Shown here: piece by piece, positions 34,228 to 43,505 of the stretch | How the letters are laid out: each line of letters begins with the position of its first letter | How positions within the stretch are numbered: position 1 is the stretch's first letter | Assembly: GCF_001625595.1 (NCBI RefSeq) | Contig: NZ_AUXT01000134.1 | Coordinates: 1 to 49,504 of the forward strand | Direction: 5' to 3' | Source: Pseudoalteromonas luteoviolacea NCIMB 1942 | GTDB taxonomy: Bacteria > Pseudomonadota > Gammaproteobacteria > Enterobacterales > Alteromonadaceae | DNA length: 49,504 nt | The notes under the pieces: generated by a model | What the model was told of the DNA's origin: nothing | Seen by the model: the letters and a program-made list of their open reading frames with translations, nothing else | Database searches by the model: none | Translations under genes and position numbers: made by a program

Positions 34228-36906
34228 ATGGCAGACGTGAGCATAGAGAAACTAGCCGAGAACATTGGTACAACTGTTGATAAATTACTGCAGCAGTTAA
34301 CAGATGCAGGGATCTCCAAAGCCAAAGGCGATCAGGTCAGTGAATCTGAAAAAGCCCAGTTGCTTGACTTTTTGAGCAAGCAACATGGCGGCACAGGTTC
34401 TGATGGCCCTGAACGTATGACTCTTCAGCGTAAAAGCAAGAGTACCCTAAGTGTTACTGGTTCGACTGGTAAAGCTAAATCGGTTCAGGTAGAAGTACGT
34501 AAAAAGCGCACTTACGTTAAAAAGAGCGCAATCGAGCAGCAAAAAGAGCAAGAACGCTTAGCTGCAGAGGAAGCTGCGCGCAAAGAAGCAGAATTGAAAG
34601 CTCAACAAGAAGCTGAGCAAAAAGCGAAAGAAGAAGCTGAACGCAACGCCCAACAGGAGGCAGAGCGAAAAGCCAAAGAGGAAGCTGAGCGCAAAGCTAA
34701 AGAAGAAGCCAAACGTAAAGCAGAAGCAGAACGTCAAGCGAAAGAACAGCAGAGTATAGAAGTGGATAGCGCCCAACAAGAGCAAGAGAAAATCGAAGCA
34801 GAACGTCTTCGTACAGAAGCAGAAGCAGCAGCCTTAAAGAAAGCTGAGGAAGAAGCCAATCGTCAAGCTGAAGAAGCTCGCCGTCTAGCAGAAGAAAATG
34901 AAGCACGTTGGAAAGCAGAAGAAGAAGAGCGTAAACGTCGCGAAGCTTCAGCTGACCATCATATGACAACTTCTACATTTGCACGTGAAGCTGAAGACGA
35001 GTCTGATGCACGTGAAGAAAAGAGTGCACGTCGCAAGAAGAAGAAAAAGCCACAAGCTAAAGAGGCCAGCACTCAGCAGTCACGTGGTAGAAAAGGCAGG
35101 CTAAAAGCACCTACATCACTTCAGCACGGTTTCCAAAAACCAGCAGCAGAAGTTAAGCAAGAAGTGCGTATCAGTGAAACAATTACCGTATCAGAGCTTG
35201 CATCGCGCATGGCTGTGAAAGGTGCTGAAGTTGTTAAAACCCTGATGAAGCTTGGCGAAATGGTAACTATCAACCAAGTTATTGACCAGGAAACTGCACA
35301 ATATGTAGCAGAGGAAATGGGTCACAAGGTTATCATTGTTAAAGAAAATGAGCTTGAAGAAAAAGTACTTAGTGATCGCGGTGATACTGAAAGTGTAGGT
35401 CCTCGTGCTCCGGTTGTTACGGTAATGGGTCACGTTGACCATGGTAAAACGTCAACACTTGACTATATTCGTAAAGCAAAAGTTGCTGACGGTGAAGCTG
35501 GTGGTATTACACAGCACATTGGTGCATACCACGTTGAAACTGACGGTAATATGATCACTTTCCTTGATACTCCAGGACACGCGGCGTTCACATCGATGCG
35601 TGCTCGTGGTGCGAAAGCGACAGATATCGTAGTACTTGTTGTTGCAGCAGATGATGGTGTGATGCCTCAGACTAAAGAAGCTGTACAACACGCAAAAGCT
35701 GCTGAAGTACCGCTTATTATCGCAGTTAACAAAATGGATAAAGAGGGTATCGACCCTGATCGCGTTAAAAACGAGCTTGCTCAACTGGATGTTATTCCAG
35801 AAGAGTGGGGCGGTGATACGCAGTTTGTTCATATCTCTGCGAAAACAGGCCTAGGTATCGATGACCTACTTGAAGCAATCTTGATGCAAGCTGAGCTACT
35901 AGAGCTTACTGCACCAGAAAAAGGCATGGCTCAAGGTGTTGTTATTGAATCGCGTCTAGATAAAGGTCGTGGTCCAGTTGCTACAGTACTTGTACAAGCT
36001 GGTACGCTAGAGCAAGGTAACATTGTACTTTGTGGTTTAGAGTACGGTCGTGTACGTGCAATGAGAGACGAAAACGGTAAAGAAATCACAGAAGCTGGCC
36101 CGTCTATTCCAGTAGAGATCTTAGGTCTTTCTGGTGTGCCTGCTGCTGGTGATGAAGCAACTGTCGTTAAAGACGAGCGTAAAGCACGTGAAGTTGCACT
36201 ATACCGTCAAGGTAAATTCCGTGAAGTGAAGCTTGCGCGCCAGCAGAAAGCGAAACTTGAGAACATGTTCACAAACATGACTGAAGGTGATATCTCTGAG
36301 GTTAATGTTGTTCTTAAAGCGGACGTACAAGGTTCAATTGAAGCGATTTCTGACTCACTGACTAAACTATCTACCGACGAAGTTAAAGTTAAGATCGTGG
36401 GTAGCGGTGTTGGTGGTATCACTGAAACGGATGCAACACTAGCTGCAGCTTCAAATGCAATCATCGTAGGTTTCAACGTTCGTGCGGATGCATCAGCGCG
36501 TAAAGTTATTGAAGCTGAAAACTTAGATCTTCGTTACTACAGCGTAATCTATGACTTGATTGAAGAAGTTAAACAAGCAATGGCAGGTATGCTTGCACCA
36601 GAATTCAAGCAAGAGATTATTGGTCTTGCCGAAGTTCGTGACGTGTTCAAGTCGCCTAAGATTGGTGCAGTAGCCGGTTGTATGGTTACTGAAGGTATCG
36701 TTAAACGTAGCGCACCTATCCGTGTACTTCGCGAAAACGTTGTTATCTATGAAGGTGAACTTGAGTCACTTCGTCGCTTTAAAGATGACGTTCAAGAAGT
36801 TCGTAACGGTATGGAATGTGGTATCGGTGTTAAGAACTACAATGACGTTAAAGTTGGCGATCAGATAGAGGTATTTGAAACTGTTGAAGTACAGCGTTCA
36901 CTGTAG
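34228..36906 (+). CDS. infB: Translation initiation factor IF-2
   Basis: 892 residues; ATG at 34228 with GGGAGGTAAC upstream. Residues 1-50 form the IF2N domain. Residues about 95-260 are an extremely charged Ala/Glu/Lys/Arg helical linker built of repeats such as AERKAKEE. A second IF2N-like domain lies near 310-365. The GTPase domain begins at about 390 with G1 GHVDHGKT at 401-408, G3 DTPGH near 447 and G4 NKMD at 501-504. Domains II, III and the fMet-tRNA-binding C-terminal domain IV follow. It brings initiator tRNA to the 30S subunit, whose gene heads this same operon. Internal starts for shorter IF-2 forms, as in E. coli, are possible but not demonstrated. Confidence 0.98.
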   Translation: MADVSIEKLAENIGTTVDKLLQQLTDAGISKAKGDQVSESEKAQLLDFLSKQHGGTGSDGPERMTLQRKSKSTLSVTGSTGKAKSVQVEVRKKRTYVKKSAIEQQKEQERLAAEEAARKEAELKAQQEAEQKAKEEAERNAQQEAERKAKEEAERKAKEEAKRKAEAERQAKEQQSIEVDSAQQEQEKIEAERLRTEAEAAALKKAEEEANRQAEEARRLAEENEARWKAEEEERKRREASADHHMTTSTFAREAEDESDAREEKSARRKKKKKPQAKEASTQQSRGRKGRLKAPTSLQHGFQKPAAEVKQEVRISETITVSELASRMAVKGAEVVKTLMKLGEMVTINQVIDQETAQYVAEEMGHKVIIVKENELEEKVLSDRGDTESVGPRAPVVTVMGHVDHGKTSTLDYIRKAKVADGEAGGITQHIGAYHVETDGNMITFLDTPGHAAFTSMRARGAKATDIVVLVVAADDGVMPQTKEAVQHAKAAEVPLIIAVNKMDKEGIDPDRVKNELAQLDVIPEEWGGDTQFVHISAKTGLGIDDLLEAILMQAELLELTAPEKGMAQGVVIESRLDKGRGPVATVLVQAGTLEQGNIVLCGLEYGRVRAMRDENGKEITEAGPSIPVEILGLSGVPAAGDEATVVKDERKAREVALYRQGKFREVKLARQQKAKLENMFTNMTEGDISEVNVVLKADVQGSIEAISDSLTKLSTDEVKVKIVGSGVGGITETDATLAAASNAIIVGFNVRADASARKVIEAENLDLRYYSVIYDLIEEVKQAMAGMLAPEFKQEIIGLAEVRDVFKSPKIGAVAGCMVTEGIVKRSAPIRVLRENVVIYEGELESLRRFKDDVQEVRNGMECGIGVKNYNDVKVGDQIEVFETVEVQRSL

Positions 36907-36928
36907 TTTTAACTGGGTTTAAACCTTG

Positions 36929-36958
36929 AAATGGGGGCGTTAGCCCCCATTTGTGTTT
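36929..36958 (+). terminator. Hairpin between infB and rbfA
   Basis: AAATGGGGGC and GCCCCCATTT form a ten-pair stem with loop GTTA, followed by GTGTTTGTGTTTTTT. It should end part of the infB transcripts; rbfA lies 55 bases further on. Confidence 0.7.
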
Positions 36959-37012
36959 GTGTTTTTTGGATTTTTATAACATAAAAATCAATAGTTTATA
37001 TAAGTGGTGACA

Positions 37013-37417
37013 ATGAGAGAATTTTCTCGTACGGATCGTGTTGCACAGCAAATTCAAAAAGAAATTGCGGTTATTTTGCAACGTGAAATTAAAGATCCAA
37101 GGCTAGGTATGGTGACTGTGTCTGCAGTTGAAGTATCTCGTGATTTATCATACGCAAAAATATTTGTAACTGTATTAAATAGTAAAAGCGACGATGATAC
37201 TAAGAAGAATCTAGCAATTATGAATGATGCAACGGGTTATATCCGTTCATTGCTGGGTAAACGTATTCGCGCGCGTATTATGCCTGAGTTAAAGTTTGTA
37301 CTTGATAACTCACTGATGGAAGGTATGCGCATTTCAAACTTAGTTGATGAAGTGATCCGTACTGACAAAGAAAAGCGCGGTGATGACGCAAATTCAGTAG
37401 AGGATGGTGACGAGTAA
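37013..37417 (+). CDS. rbfA: 30S ribosome-binding factor RbfA
   Basis: 134 residues from ATG at 37013, chosen because it aligns with the E. coli start (K/REF-x-R-x-x-RVAQ); GTG codons at 37004 and 37007 extend the frame. It is a single KH-like domain with [33 protein letters not shown] and [14 protein letters not shown]. RbfA binds the immature 30S subunit near the 5' end of 16S rRNA and acts in cold adaptation. Its stop overlaps the truB start by one base (TAATG). Confidence 0.96.
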   Translation: MREFSRTDRVAQQIQKEIAVILQREIKDPRLGMVTVSAVEVSRDLSYAKIFVTVLNSKSDDDTKKNLAIMNDATGYIRSLLGKRIRARIMPELKFVLDNSLMEGMRISNLVDEVIRTDKEKRGDDANSVEDGDE

Positions 37418-38352
37418 TGGCGCGTCGTAGTAAAGGCCGTCCTGTGGATGGCATTGTGCTATTACACAAGCCTCAAGGTATTTCCTCTAATAAAGCTTTG
37501 CAACAAGCTAAAGGTATTTACTTTGCTCAAAAAGCTGGCCATACAGGAGCATTAGATCCGCTGGCCACTGGTATGCTACCGATATGCTTTGGTGAGGCCA
37601 CCAAGTTTACTCAATTCTTGTTAGATACCGATAAAACCTATGTTGTTCGAGCTCAACTCGGCGAGAGAACAACGACATCTGATTCTGATGGTGAGATTGT
37701 GGAAACTCGCTCTGTAGAGATTACTCAATCTCAGCTAGAGCAAGCCGTTGAAGCTTTCCACGGTGAATCGGATCAGTATCCATCTATGTACTCAGCACTG
37801 AAATACCAAGGTCAACCTTTGTATAAGTATGCCCGCGAAGGCATTGAAGTGCCTCGTAAATGCAGAAAGATCAATGTGTATAGTATTACACTCGATGAGT
37901 ATGATGTTGAGTCACAACAAATTCAGATGACAGTTCATGTGTCAAAAGGTACCTATATAAGGACGATTGTTGATGATTTAGGTGAAAAGCTTGGTTGTGG
38001 TGCGCACGTAATAATGCTTCATCGTAGTGAGGTGGGGCACTACCCATCAGACAAGATGGTAACCATCGAACAATTGGAAGCAAAGTTACAGCAAGCTAAA
38101 GATGAAGAGCTAGAGCCATCAGTTTATATTGATGAACTGCTACTACCAATGGACACAGCCCTTGTTGATTTACCAACGATTACCTTGACCCAAGAACAGG
38201 GCATTGCATTTAGCCATGGTCAGACGGTTGTGGTCGGCGAAGTACCTGAGGGTGTAATCAAAGTGATGGCTGAAGATATATTCATTGGCATAGGTGAGCG
38301 CAACAAGCACGGACATCTAAAAGCCAAGCGAGCGTTATCGAGTGCACAATAG
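37417..38352 (+). CDS. truB: tRNA pseudouridine-55 synthase TruB
   Basis: 311 residues, close to the 314 of E. coli. The catalytic block GHTGALDPLATGMLPICFG carries the active-site Asp47. KxRPVDGIVLLHKPQGIS at the N-terminus, YEREGIEV-type block (KYAREGIEVPRK) and VSKGTYIRTIVDDLG in the core are all typical, and a C-terminal PUA-like domain spans about 245-311. It makes pseudouridine 55 in the T loop of all elongator tRNAs and acts as a tRNA chaperone. It is coupled to rbfA by a one-base overlap. Confidence 0.97.
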   Translation: MARRSKGRPVDGIVLLHKPQGISSNKALQQAKGIYFAQKAGHTGALDPLATGMLPICFGEATKFTQFLLDTDKTYVVRAQLGERTTTSDSDGEIVETRSVEITQSQLEQAVEAFHGESDQYPSMYSALKYQGQPLYKYAREGIEVPRKCRKINVYSITLDEYDVESQQIQMTVHVSKGTYIRTIVDDLGEKLGCGAHVIMLHRSEVGHYPSDKMVTIEQLEAKLQQAKDEELEPSVYIDELLLPMDTALVDLPTITLTQEQGIAFSHGQTVVVGEVPEGVIKVMAEDIFIGIGERNKHGHLKAKRALSSAQ

Positions 38353-38354
38353 TT

Positions 38355-38383
38355 TTGTCAGCAGCCTTAAATACTGATACAAT
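38355..38383 (+). promoter_or_regulatory. Sigma-70 promoter of rpsO
   Basis: TTGTCA (38355-38360), a 17-base spacer and TACAAT (38378-38383) lie just after truB and about 73 bases before rpsO, where E. coli also has a separate rpsO promoter. Confidence 0.75.
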
Positions 38384-38455
38384 GCCGCCGCTTTGTCGCT
38401 TTGGCTGAATTAGTGATCGGCTGAAGTATTAAATTTATGTAATTTGGAGTTTATT

Positions 38456-38725
38456 ATGTCACTAAGTAACAAAGAAAAAGCAGAAATCGTAGCTAAATTT
38501 GCACGTGTAGAAGGCGACACTGGTTCACCTGAAGTACAAGTTGCACTACTTACTGCTGATATCAACAAACTACAAGGCCACTTTGCTGACCACAAGCACG
38601 ATTTCCACTCTCGTCGCGGTCTACTACGTAAAGTTAGCCAACGCCGTAAACTTCTTGACTACCTTAAGGGTAAAAACGTTGAGCGTTACGCTGCGTTGAT
38701 CAAAGAGCTTGGCCTACGTCGCTAA
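38456..38725 (+). CDS. rpsO: 30S ribosomal protein S15
   Basis: 89 residues from ATG at 38456, with GGAG eight to eleven bases upstream; this matches the E. coli length exactly. A frame extended upstream by four codons (38444) is rejected. The sequence is typical S15: [29 protein letters not shown]-type block as [24 protein letters not shown]. It binds 16S rRNA early in 30S assembly. In E. coli it represses its own mRNA by a pseudoknot over the start; the leader here is long enough, but I could not fold it by eye. Confidence 0.98.
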   Translation: MSLSNKEKAEIVAKFARVEGDTGSPEVQVALLTADINKLQGHFADHKHDFHSRRGLLRKVSQRRKLLDYLKGKNVERYAALIKELGLRR

Positions 38726-38766
38726 GAATTTGATGAATTGTTGGATTTTTATCCGACAATAAAAAA

Positions 38767-38789
38767 GGGGCGAATTCGCCCCTTTTTTT
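38767..38789 (+). terminator. Rho-independent terminator between rpsO and pnp
   Basis: GGGGCGAATTCGCCCC followed by seven T, 42 bases after the rpsO stop. Confidence 0.88.
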
Positions 38790-38970
38790 GTGCGTGTACT
38801 AGCAGTATACTTACTCTCGTTCTAGCATTGTGCTAGGCAAACGCCGATACTTCTGCCAATTGTAGTACTTAAGTAGATCTATATGAGTACCAACGCTTTT
38901 TTGGTTGTTCTATTTAAGACTGTAATTGGTTGTTGTTGGCGTTTTAATATATTTATTAAGGAATATTTTT

Positions 38971-41100
38971 GTGCAAGCAATAATTAAAGAGTTCCAACTT
39001 GGTCAACAGACCGTAACATTGGAAACAGGTGCTATCGCTCGTCAAGCTGACGGTGCTGTTTTAGCAAGCATCGGTGATACATCAGTACTAGTAACTGTTG
39101 TTGGTAAGCGTGAAGCTACTCCGGGTCAAGATTTCTTCCCGCTTACAGTTAACTACCAAGAAAAAATGTACGCAGCAGGCCGTATTCCAGGTGGTTTCTT
39201 AAAGCGTGAAGGCCGTCCTTCAGATTCAGAAACGTTAACAGCACGTCTAATCGACCGCCCAATTCGTCCTTTGTTCCCAGATGGCTTCGTAAACGAAGTT
39301 CAGGTTATCGCGACGGTTGTTTCTGTAGACCCTGAAATCCAACCTGATATGGTTGCTTTGATCGGTACTTCTGCGGCACTAGCTATTTCTGGTGTTCCAT
39401 TCAATGGTCCAATCGGTGCTGCACGCGTTGGTTACATTGATGGTCAATACGTACTTAACCCAACATTAAAAGAGCTAACTGAAAGTAAACTAGACCTAGT
39501 TGTTGCAGGTACTGAAAATGCGGTACTGATGGTTGAGTCAGAAGCTGAAATCCTAACTGAAGAAGAAATGTTAGGCGCTGTTGTATATGGTCATGACCAG
39601 TCTCAAGCAATCATTAAAGCGATTGAAGAATTCAAAGCAGAAGCTGGCAAACCTAATTGGGAGTGGACTGCTCCTGAGAAGAATGTTGTACTAGCTGACA
39701 AAGTTGCTGCAATTGCAGAGCAGAAAGTTGGTGATGCATACCGTATTACTGACAAAGTAGCGCGTAAAGACTCTCTTTCTGAAGCAAAAGCTGAAGTTGT
39801 AGAGAAGCTAACAGCAGAGCTTACTGAAGGCGAAGAGTTAGATGAACAAGAAGTTGGTAAACTTTTCAGCTCTCTAGAGAAGAAAATTGTTCGTGGTCGC
39901 ATCATCTCGGGCGAAAAGCGTATCGATGGCCGTGAACCAGACATGGTTCGTGCACTAGACGTGATGACGGGTGTACTGCCACGTACTCATGGTTCAGCAA
40001 TCTTCACACGTGGTGAAACTCAGGCACTAGTTACTGCAACTTTAGGTACTGAGCGCGACGCACAGATGATGGATGACCTAGTTGGTACTCACAAACATCA
40101 CTTCATGCTTCACTACAACTTCCCTCCGTTCTGTGTAGGTGAAACGGGCTTCATCGGCTCACCAAAGCGTCGTGAAGTAGGCCACGGTAACCTAGCTAAG
40201 CGTGGTGTTAAAGCTGTTATGCCTAGCCTAGAAGAATTCCCTTACTCAGTACGTGTTGTATCTGAAATTACAGAATCAAACGGTTCATCTTCAATGGCGT
40301 CTGTATGTGGTACTTCACTGGCACTAATGGATGCAGGTGTACCTGTTAAAGCATCTGTTGCGGGTATTGCAATGGGTCTAGTTAAAGAAGGTGAGGATTT
40401 TGTTGTTCTTTCAGACATTCTTGGTGACGAAGATCACCTAGGTGACATGGACTTTAAAGTTGCGGGTAGTAGCGCTGGTGTAACTGCACTTCAAATGGAT
40501 ATCAAGATTGAAGGTATCACTAAAGAAATCATGCAGATTGCACTTCGCCAAGCTAAAGCTGCACGTATGCACATTCTTACTGTAATGGACCAAGCAATTG
40601 CAGCGCCTTCACAAGAGCTATCTGAATTTGCGCCACGCATCTACACAATGAAAATTCCACCGAAGAAGATTGCAGACGTAATCGGTAAAGGTGGTGCAAC
40701 AATCCGTCAGCTAACTGAAGAAACTGACACAACTATCGAAATCGAAGATGACGGTACAGTCAAGATTGCTGCAACTAACGGTAACAGCGCACAAGACGCG
40801 ATTTCACGTATTGAAGCACTTACAGCTGAACTAGAAGTTGGCACAATCTACAGCGGTAAAGTTAACCGTATCGTAGACTTTGGTGCATTTGTGAATGTAC
40901 TTCCAGGTAAAGATGGCCTAGTTCACATTTCTCAAATCAGCAAAGAGCGCGTTAACAATGTTTCTGACCATCTTAAAGTTGGTCAAGAAGTAAAAGTTAA
41001 AGTGCTTGAAGTTGACCGCCAAGGTCGTGTTCGCCTGAGCATCAAAGAAGCGCTAGAGCCTTCTGAGCCAGTTGCTGAGCAAGCACCTAAAGGTGAGTAA
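38971..41100 (+). CDS. pnp: Polyribonucleotide nucleotidyltransferase (PNPase)
   Basis: 709 residues from GTG at 38971, with AAGGA eight bases upstream, which aligns with the E. coli N-terminus (I-x-K/R-x-FQ-x-GQ-x-TVTLETG). An upstream ATG at 38926 in the same frame would add a hydrophobic stretch and is rejected. Two RNase PH domains flank a helical linker (second begins near residue 315 with [16 protein letters not shown]), then a KH domain with [11 protein letters not shown] and an S1 domain with VDFGAFV and GLVHISQIS. It degrades RNA 3' to 5' by phosphorolysis in the degradosome. A CTAGCA-TTG-TGCTAG hairpin (38822-38836) in the leader could be part of an RNase III autoregulation site, as known in E. 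coli. Confidence 0.98.
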   Translation: MQAIIKEFQLGQQTVTLETGAIARQADGAVLASIGDTSVLVTVVGKREATPGQDFFPLTVNYQEKMYAAGRIPGGFLKREGRPSDSETLTARLIDRPIRPLFPDGFVNEVQVIATVVSVDPEIQPDMVALIGTSAALAISGVPFNGPIGAARVGYIDGQYVLNPTLKELTESKLDLVVAGTENAVLMVESEAEILTEEEMLGAVVYGHDQSQAIIKAIEEFKAEAGKPNWEWTAPEKNVVLADKVAAIAEQKVGDAYRITDKVARKDSLSEAKAEVVEKLTAELTEGEELDEQEVGKLFSSLEKKIVRGRIISGEKRIDGREPDMVRALDVMTGVLPRTHGSAIFTRGETQALVTATLGTERDAQMMDDLVGTHKHHFMLHYNFPPFCVGETGFIGSPKRREVGHGNLAKRGVKAVMPSLEEFPYSVRVVSEITESNGSSSMASVCGTSLALMDAGVPVKASVAGIAMGLVKEGEDFVVLSDILGDEDHLGDMDFKVAGSSAGVTALQMDIKIEGITKEIMQIALRQAKAARMHILTVMDQAIAAPSQELSEFAPRIYTMKIPPKKIADVIGKGGATIRQLTEETDTTIEIEDDGTVKIAATNGNSAQDAISRIEALTAELEVGTIYSGKVNRIVDFGAFVNVLPGKDGLVHISQISKERVNNVSDHLKVGQEVKVKVLEVDRQGRVRLSIKEALEPSEPVAEQAPKGE

Positions 41101-41132
41101 TAATTTGTAAAGAAACAATATGTTTCGTTAAA

Positions 41133-41156
41133 AGGGGCTGAATGGCCCCTTTTTTT
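41133..41156 (+). terminator. Rho-independent terminator of pnp
   Basis: AGGGGC and GCCCCT form a six-pair stem with loop TGAATG, followed by seven T. Confidence 0.87.
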
Positions 41157-41207
41157 ATGCTTTAATGGCTCTAGACACGTACTTTCTAGCCCAATGAGGG
41201 ACATATC

Positions 41208-42089
41208 TTGAGATTTTTACTAATACCTTTGCTAGGACTAAGCTTAATGGGCTGTCAGAGTACACAGCAACAGGTAACACAATCGGTACTGCCAATTCCT
41301 TTCACAGAGCCATTACAGGCAAATCCTCGTACACAAATTGAGATTGCACGATACAGTGAGCTTTTAAATAGCCCAGAATTGACTCGTTCACAGCGAGCGG
41401 AGCTATACCATATTCGCGGTAAGCTGTACGATAGCCTTGGCCAGTCTCAATTAGCTCAAATAGATTTTAATCGTGCGCTTAAATTGCAGCCAGACATGGC
41501 AGAAGTTTATAACTTTCTAGGAATACATCATACTTTGAGGCAAGAATATGGAGAGGCGTACGAACGTTTTGACTCAGTACTCGAGCTGGACGACAGTTAT
41601 GATTATGCATATTTGAATCGTGGTATTGCACTATATTATGGAAGCCGCCCAGAGCTTGCTGTGGATGACTTTAAGCGCTTTCTTGCAAATGCCCCTGATG
41701 ACGCTTATCGCGTTATGTGGCTGTATATAGGAGAGCATGCAGTTGACCCTGAAGCGGCAAAAGTATCTTTGCAGAAAAATAGTACCGCATTGAGCCATGA
41801 GATTTGGTCTACACAACTGGTGAAGCTGTATTTAAACGAAATAAGTGAAGCGAAATTTTTGGCACAAGTATCAACTGGCGTTAAATCTCAAAAAGAGTAT
41901 GCAGAGCGTTTATGCGAAGCCTATTTCTATATTGCTAAACGGTACAGAGCAACTGGCAACAACTTGAAAGCAGCTGAATTTTTTAGGTTGACGTTAGCAA
42001 CAAATGTCTTTGAATTTGTTGAGCACAAGTATGCGCGTTTGGAGCTAAGGTTAATCAGGGAAGAACAACTGGCCAACGCATCAAACTAG
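41208..42089 (+). CDS. nlpI: Lipoprotein NlpI (TPR adaptor of peptidoglycan hydrolases)
   Basis: 293 residues, one less than E. coli NlpI. The start appears to be TTG at 41208 with GAGGG upstream at suitable spacing; no ATG lies near. The lipoprotein signal ends in lipobox LMGC (Cys16). Tetratricopeptide repeats are evident from about residue 60: AELYHIRGKLYDSLGQSQLA, AEVYNFLGIHHTLRQEYGEA and YAYLNRGIALYYGSRPELA. NlpI sits in the outer membrane facing the periplasm, delivers the protease Prc to MepS and scaffolds murein hydrolases. The pnp-nlpI order is conserved with E. coli, but deaD does not follow here. The stop lies four bases before the next gene. Confidence 0.93.
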   Translation: MRFLLIPLLGLSLMGCQSTQQQVTQSVLPIPFTEPLQANPRTQIEIARYSELLNSPELTRSQRAELYHIRGKLYDSLGQSQLAQIDFNRALKLQPDMAEVYNFLGIHHTLRQEYGEAYERFDSVLELDDSYDYAYLNRGIALYYGSRPELAVDDFKRFLANAPDDAYRVMWLYIGEHAVDPEAAKVSLQKNSTALSHEIWSTQLVKLYLNEISEAKFLAQVSTGVKSQKEYAERLCEAYFYIAKRYRATGNNLKAAEFFRLTLATNVFEFVEHKYARLELRLIREEQLANASN

Positions 42090-42093
42090 TGCT

Positions 42094-43281
42094 ATGTTGC
42101 ATCGGTGTGCATTATTCTTCGTTTTTATAATTGTGGCTGTTCCTAGCAGCAGCCATTACACGCAAAATTTTAAAAATTTAAATGATGCTCAGGTTGAGAT
42201 ACTGATTGCGCACACTAGTCAAAACCTGAATATCTCTTCACCAATCTACCTTGAACTTTCAAAACGCTCCCACCGTATGTCGGACAAACAAGTACAACAG
42301 CTTCGCAAGCAGGGCTTCTCGCACTTTTCGTTTGAGTGGGCTATACGGTTAACCGAACAACGAAAGCATAGACAAGCTAGGCTGCTCTTTGAGAGGTTCT
42401 GGCGGGGTGTCGATGAGTCAATGCAGATTAGGTTGCTCGCGTTACTTCAGCAGCAAAAACGCTATCACGCCATGGCTGAGATATTTAAAGCTCAGCCTAA
42501 AATAGAGCCATATTATACTATGAGCCAGCTTGCGCAGGGTAAAGGTGTCGATGGACTAAATCAGGATGCACTGTTTCAACTTGGCATCACCACATTAAGT
42601 ATGCTTAAAGAGAACCCTCAGCAGTGCGCCCATCACATTTTACTATTGAGTGATACATTAGAGAGTACCCTAAAACTTGATGAACTGAAGCGAGCATATG
42701 AACAGAGCGAATTGGGTAAGCGACTACCATATTGTCTCAGTAAACCAGTTTATGTTGGAGACCTATTACACTGTCAGGGAGGATCTGGGCAGTTTATTCA
42801 ATGTAGCTTGGCAAACGTATTAGATACTACAGCGCTTGCGCAGGCGCGCCATTTGGTCGTTATGTCAGAGCTATCGGGATTCGCTAATGTACGACATGGT
42901 GTTATGGCTTTGAATCATAACAACGGACTAGAGTTATTCGTACATGAGCTGATGCACTTTACTCATTTTGAAGATGAATACCCTGTACCAATCAATAAAG
43001 CGAAGTGGTTGTGTGCCTCCTCTGGGTTAAAGGCGCCAAATCTATACGTTGGAGAGCATCCGCCAAAAAACTGGTACGTTAGTAAAACCTGCTTACATGG
43101 TAAGCTGACATCATACAAACCGAGTAAAGTACAGTCTAAGATGGAATATCACGCAATTGACTTGTCAAACCAATATTTAGGTTTATGGTTAAAGGCATTA
43201 GAGCATAGTTTATTGGAGCCAAGTGATTATCAAGTTTATTACCACAAACTTGTCAATAGAGATCTAGCTTTAGTTAAATGA
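42094..43281 (+). CDS. Secreted HExxH zinc metalloprotease, predicted, next to nlpI
   Basis: 395 residues with a likely signal peptide (about 1-20). The motif HELMH at 284-288, followed by H291 and DEY at 294-296, is a zinc-protease site of the general type seen in M64-like enzymes (HExxH with DEY further on, one residue shorter here). The N-terminal 200 residues are helical, possibly TPR-like, and DLLHCQGGSGQFIQCS holds two cysteines, with more near CASSG and KTCLHG. It begins four bases after nlpI with no clear Shine-Dalgarno, so it is probably translated by coupling to it. A role in envelope or peptidoglycan maintenance is inferred from this link. The substrate is unknown. Confidence 0.75.
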   Translation: MLHRCALFFVFIIVAVPSSSHYTQNFKNLNDAQVEILIAHTSQNLNISSPIYLELSKRSHRMSDKQVQQLRKQGFSHFSFEWAIRLTEQRKHRQARLLFERFWRGVDESMQIRLLALLQQQKRYHAMAEIFKAQPKIEPYYTMSQLAQGKGVDGLNQDALFQLGITTLSMLKENPQQCAHHILLLSDTLESTLKLDELKRAYEQSELGKRLPYCLSKPVYVGDLLHCQGGSGQFIQCSLANVLDTTALAQARHLVVMSELSGFANVRHGVMALNHNNGLELFVHELMHFTHFEDEYPVPINKAKWLCASSGLKAPNLYVGEHPPKNWYVSKTCLHGKLTSYKPSKVQSKMEYHAIDLSNQYLGLWLKALEHSLLEPSDYQVYYHKLVNRDLALVK

Positions 43282-43505
43282 GCGCTCAATTTATGAATGG
43301 AGTCTGAATTGTTTGTTAATTTTGTCTAGAATTTCAACAGCCAGTATGTGAAACCCTAGACAAGTCAAACACTAATAAAGTATAACTGGTAAACGTTATG
43401 TGTGATAAAAATGCACGTAAAAAATAAACAGAACACGATCGCCATAACTTAATCATAACGTGCGTTTAATAGTGATGAACGGCATCGAAGATATAAGGCT
43501 TCTTT

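Noticed and set aside
34540..34770. Repetitive A/G-rich stretch in infB considered as a tandem DNA repeat
   Set aside because: It encodes the usual charged helical linker of IF-2; the repeats are imperfect and at protein level.
34558..34969. Leucine- and phenylalanine-rich open frames opposite infB
   Set aside because: They are the antisense reading of the charged repetitive IF-2 linker, not genes.
38926..38970. In-frame ATG extending PNPase by 15 residues
   Set aside because: The added residues are hydrophobic and absent from the family; GTG at 38971 has the Shine-Dalgarno and the family-typical N-terminus.
43322..43363. Inverted repeat TTGTCTAG / CTAGACAA upstream of mrpA
   Set aside because: The arms are short, the loop is 26 bases and no T run or promoter element is attached; it may be chance.
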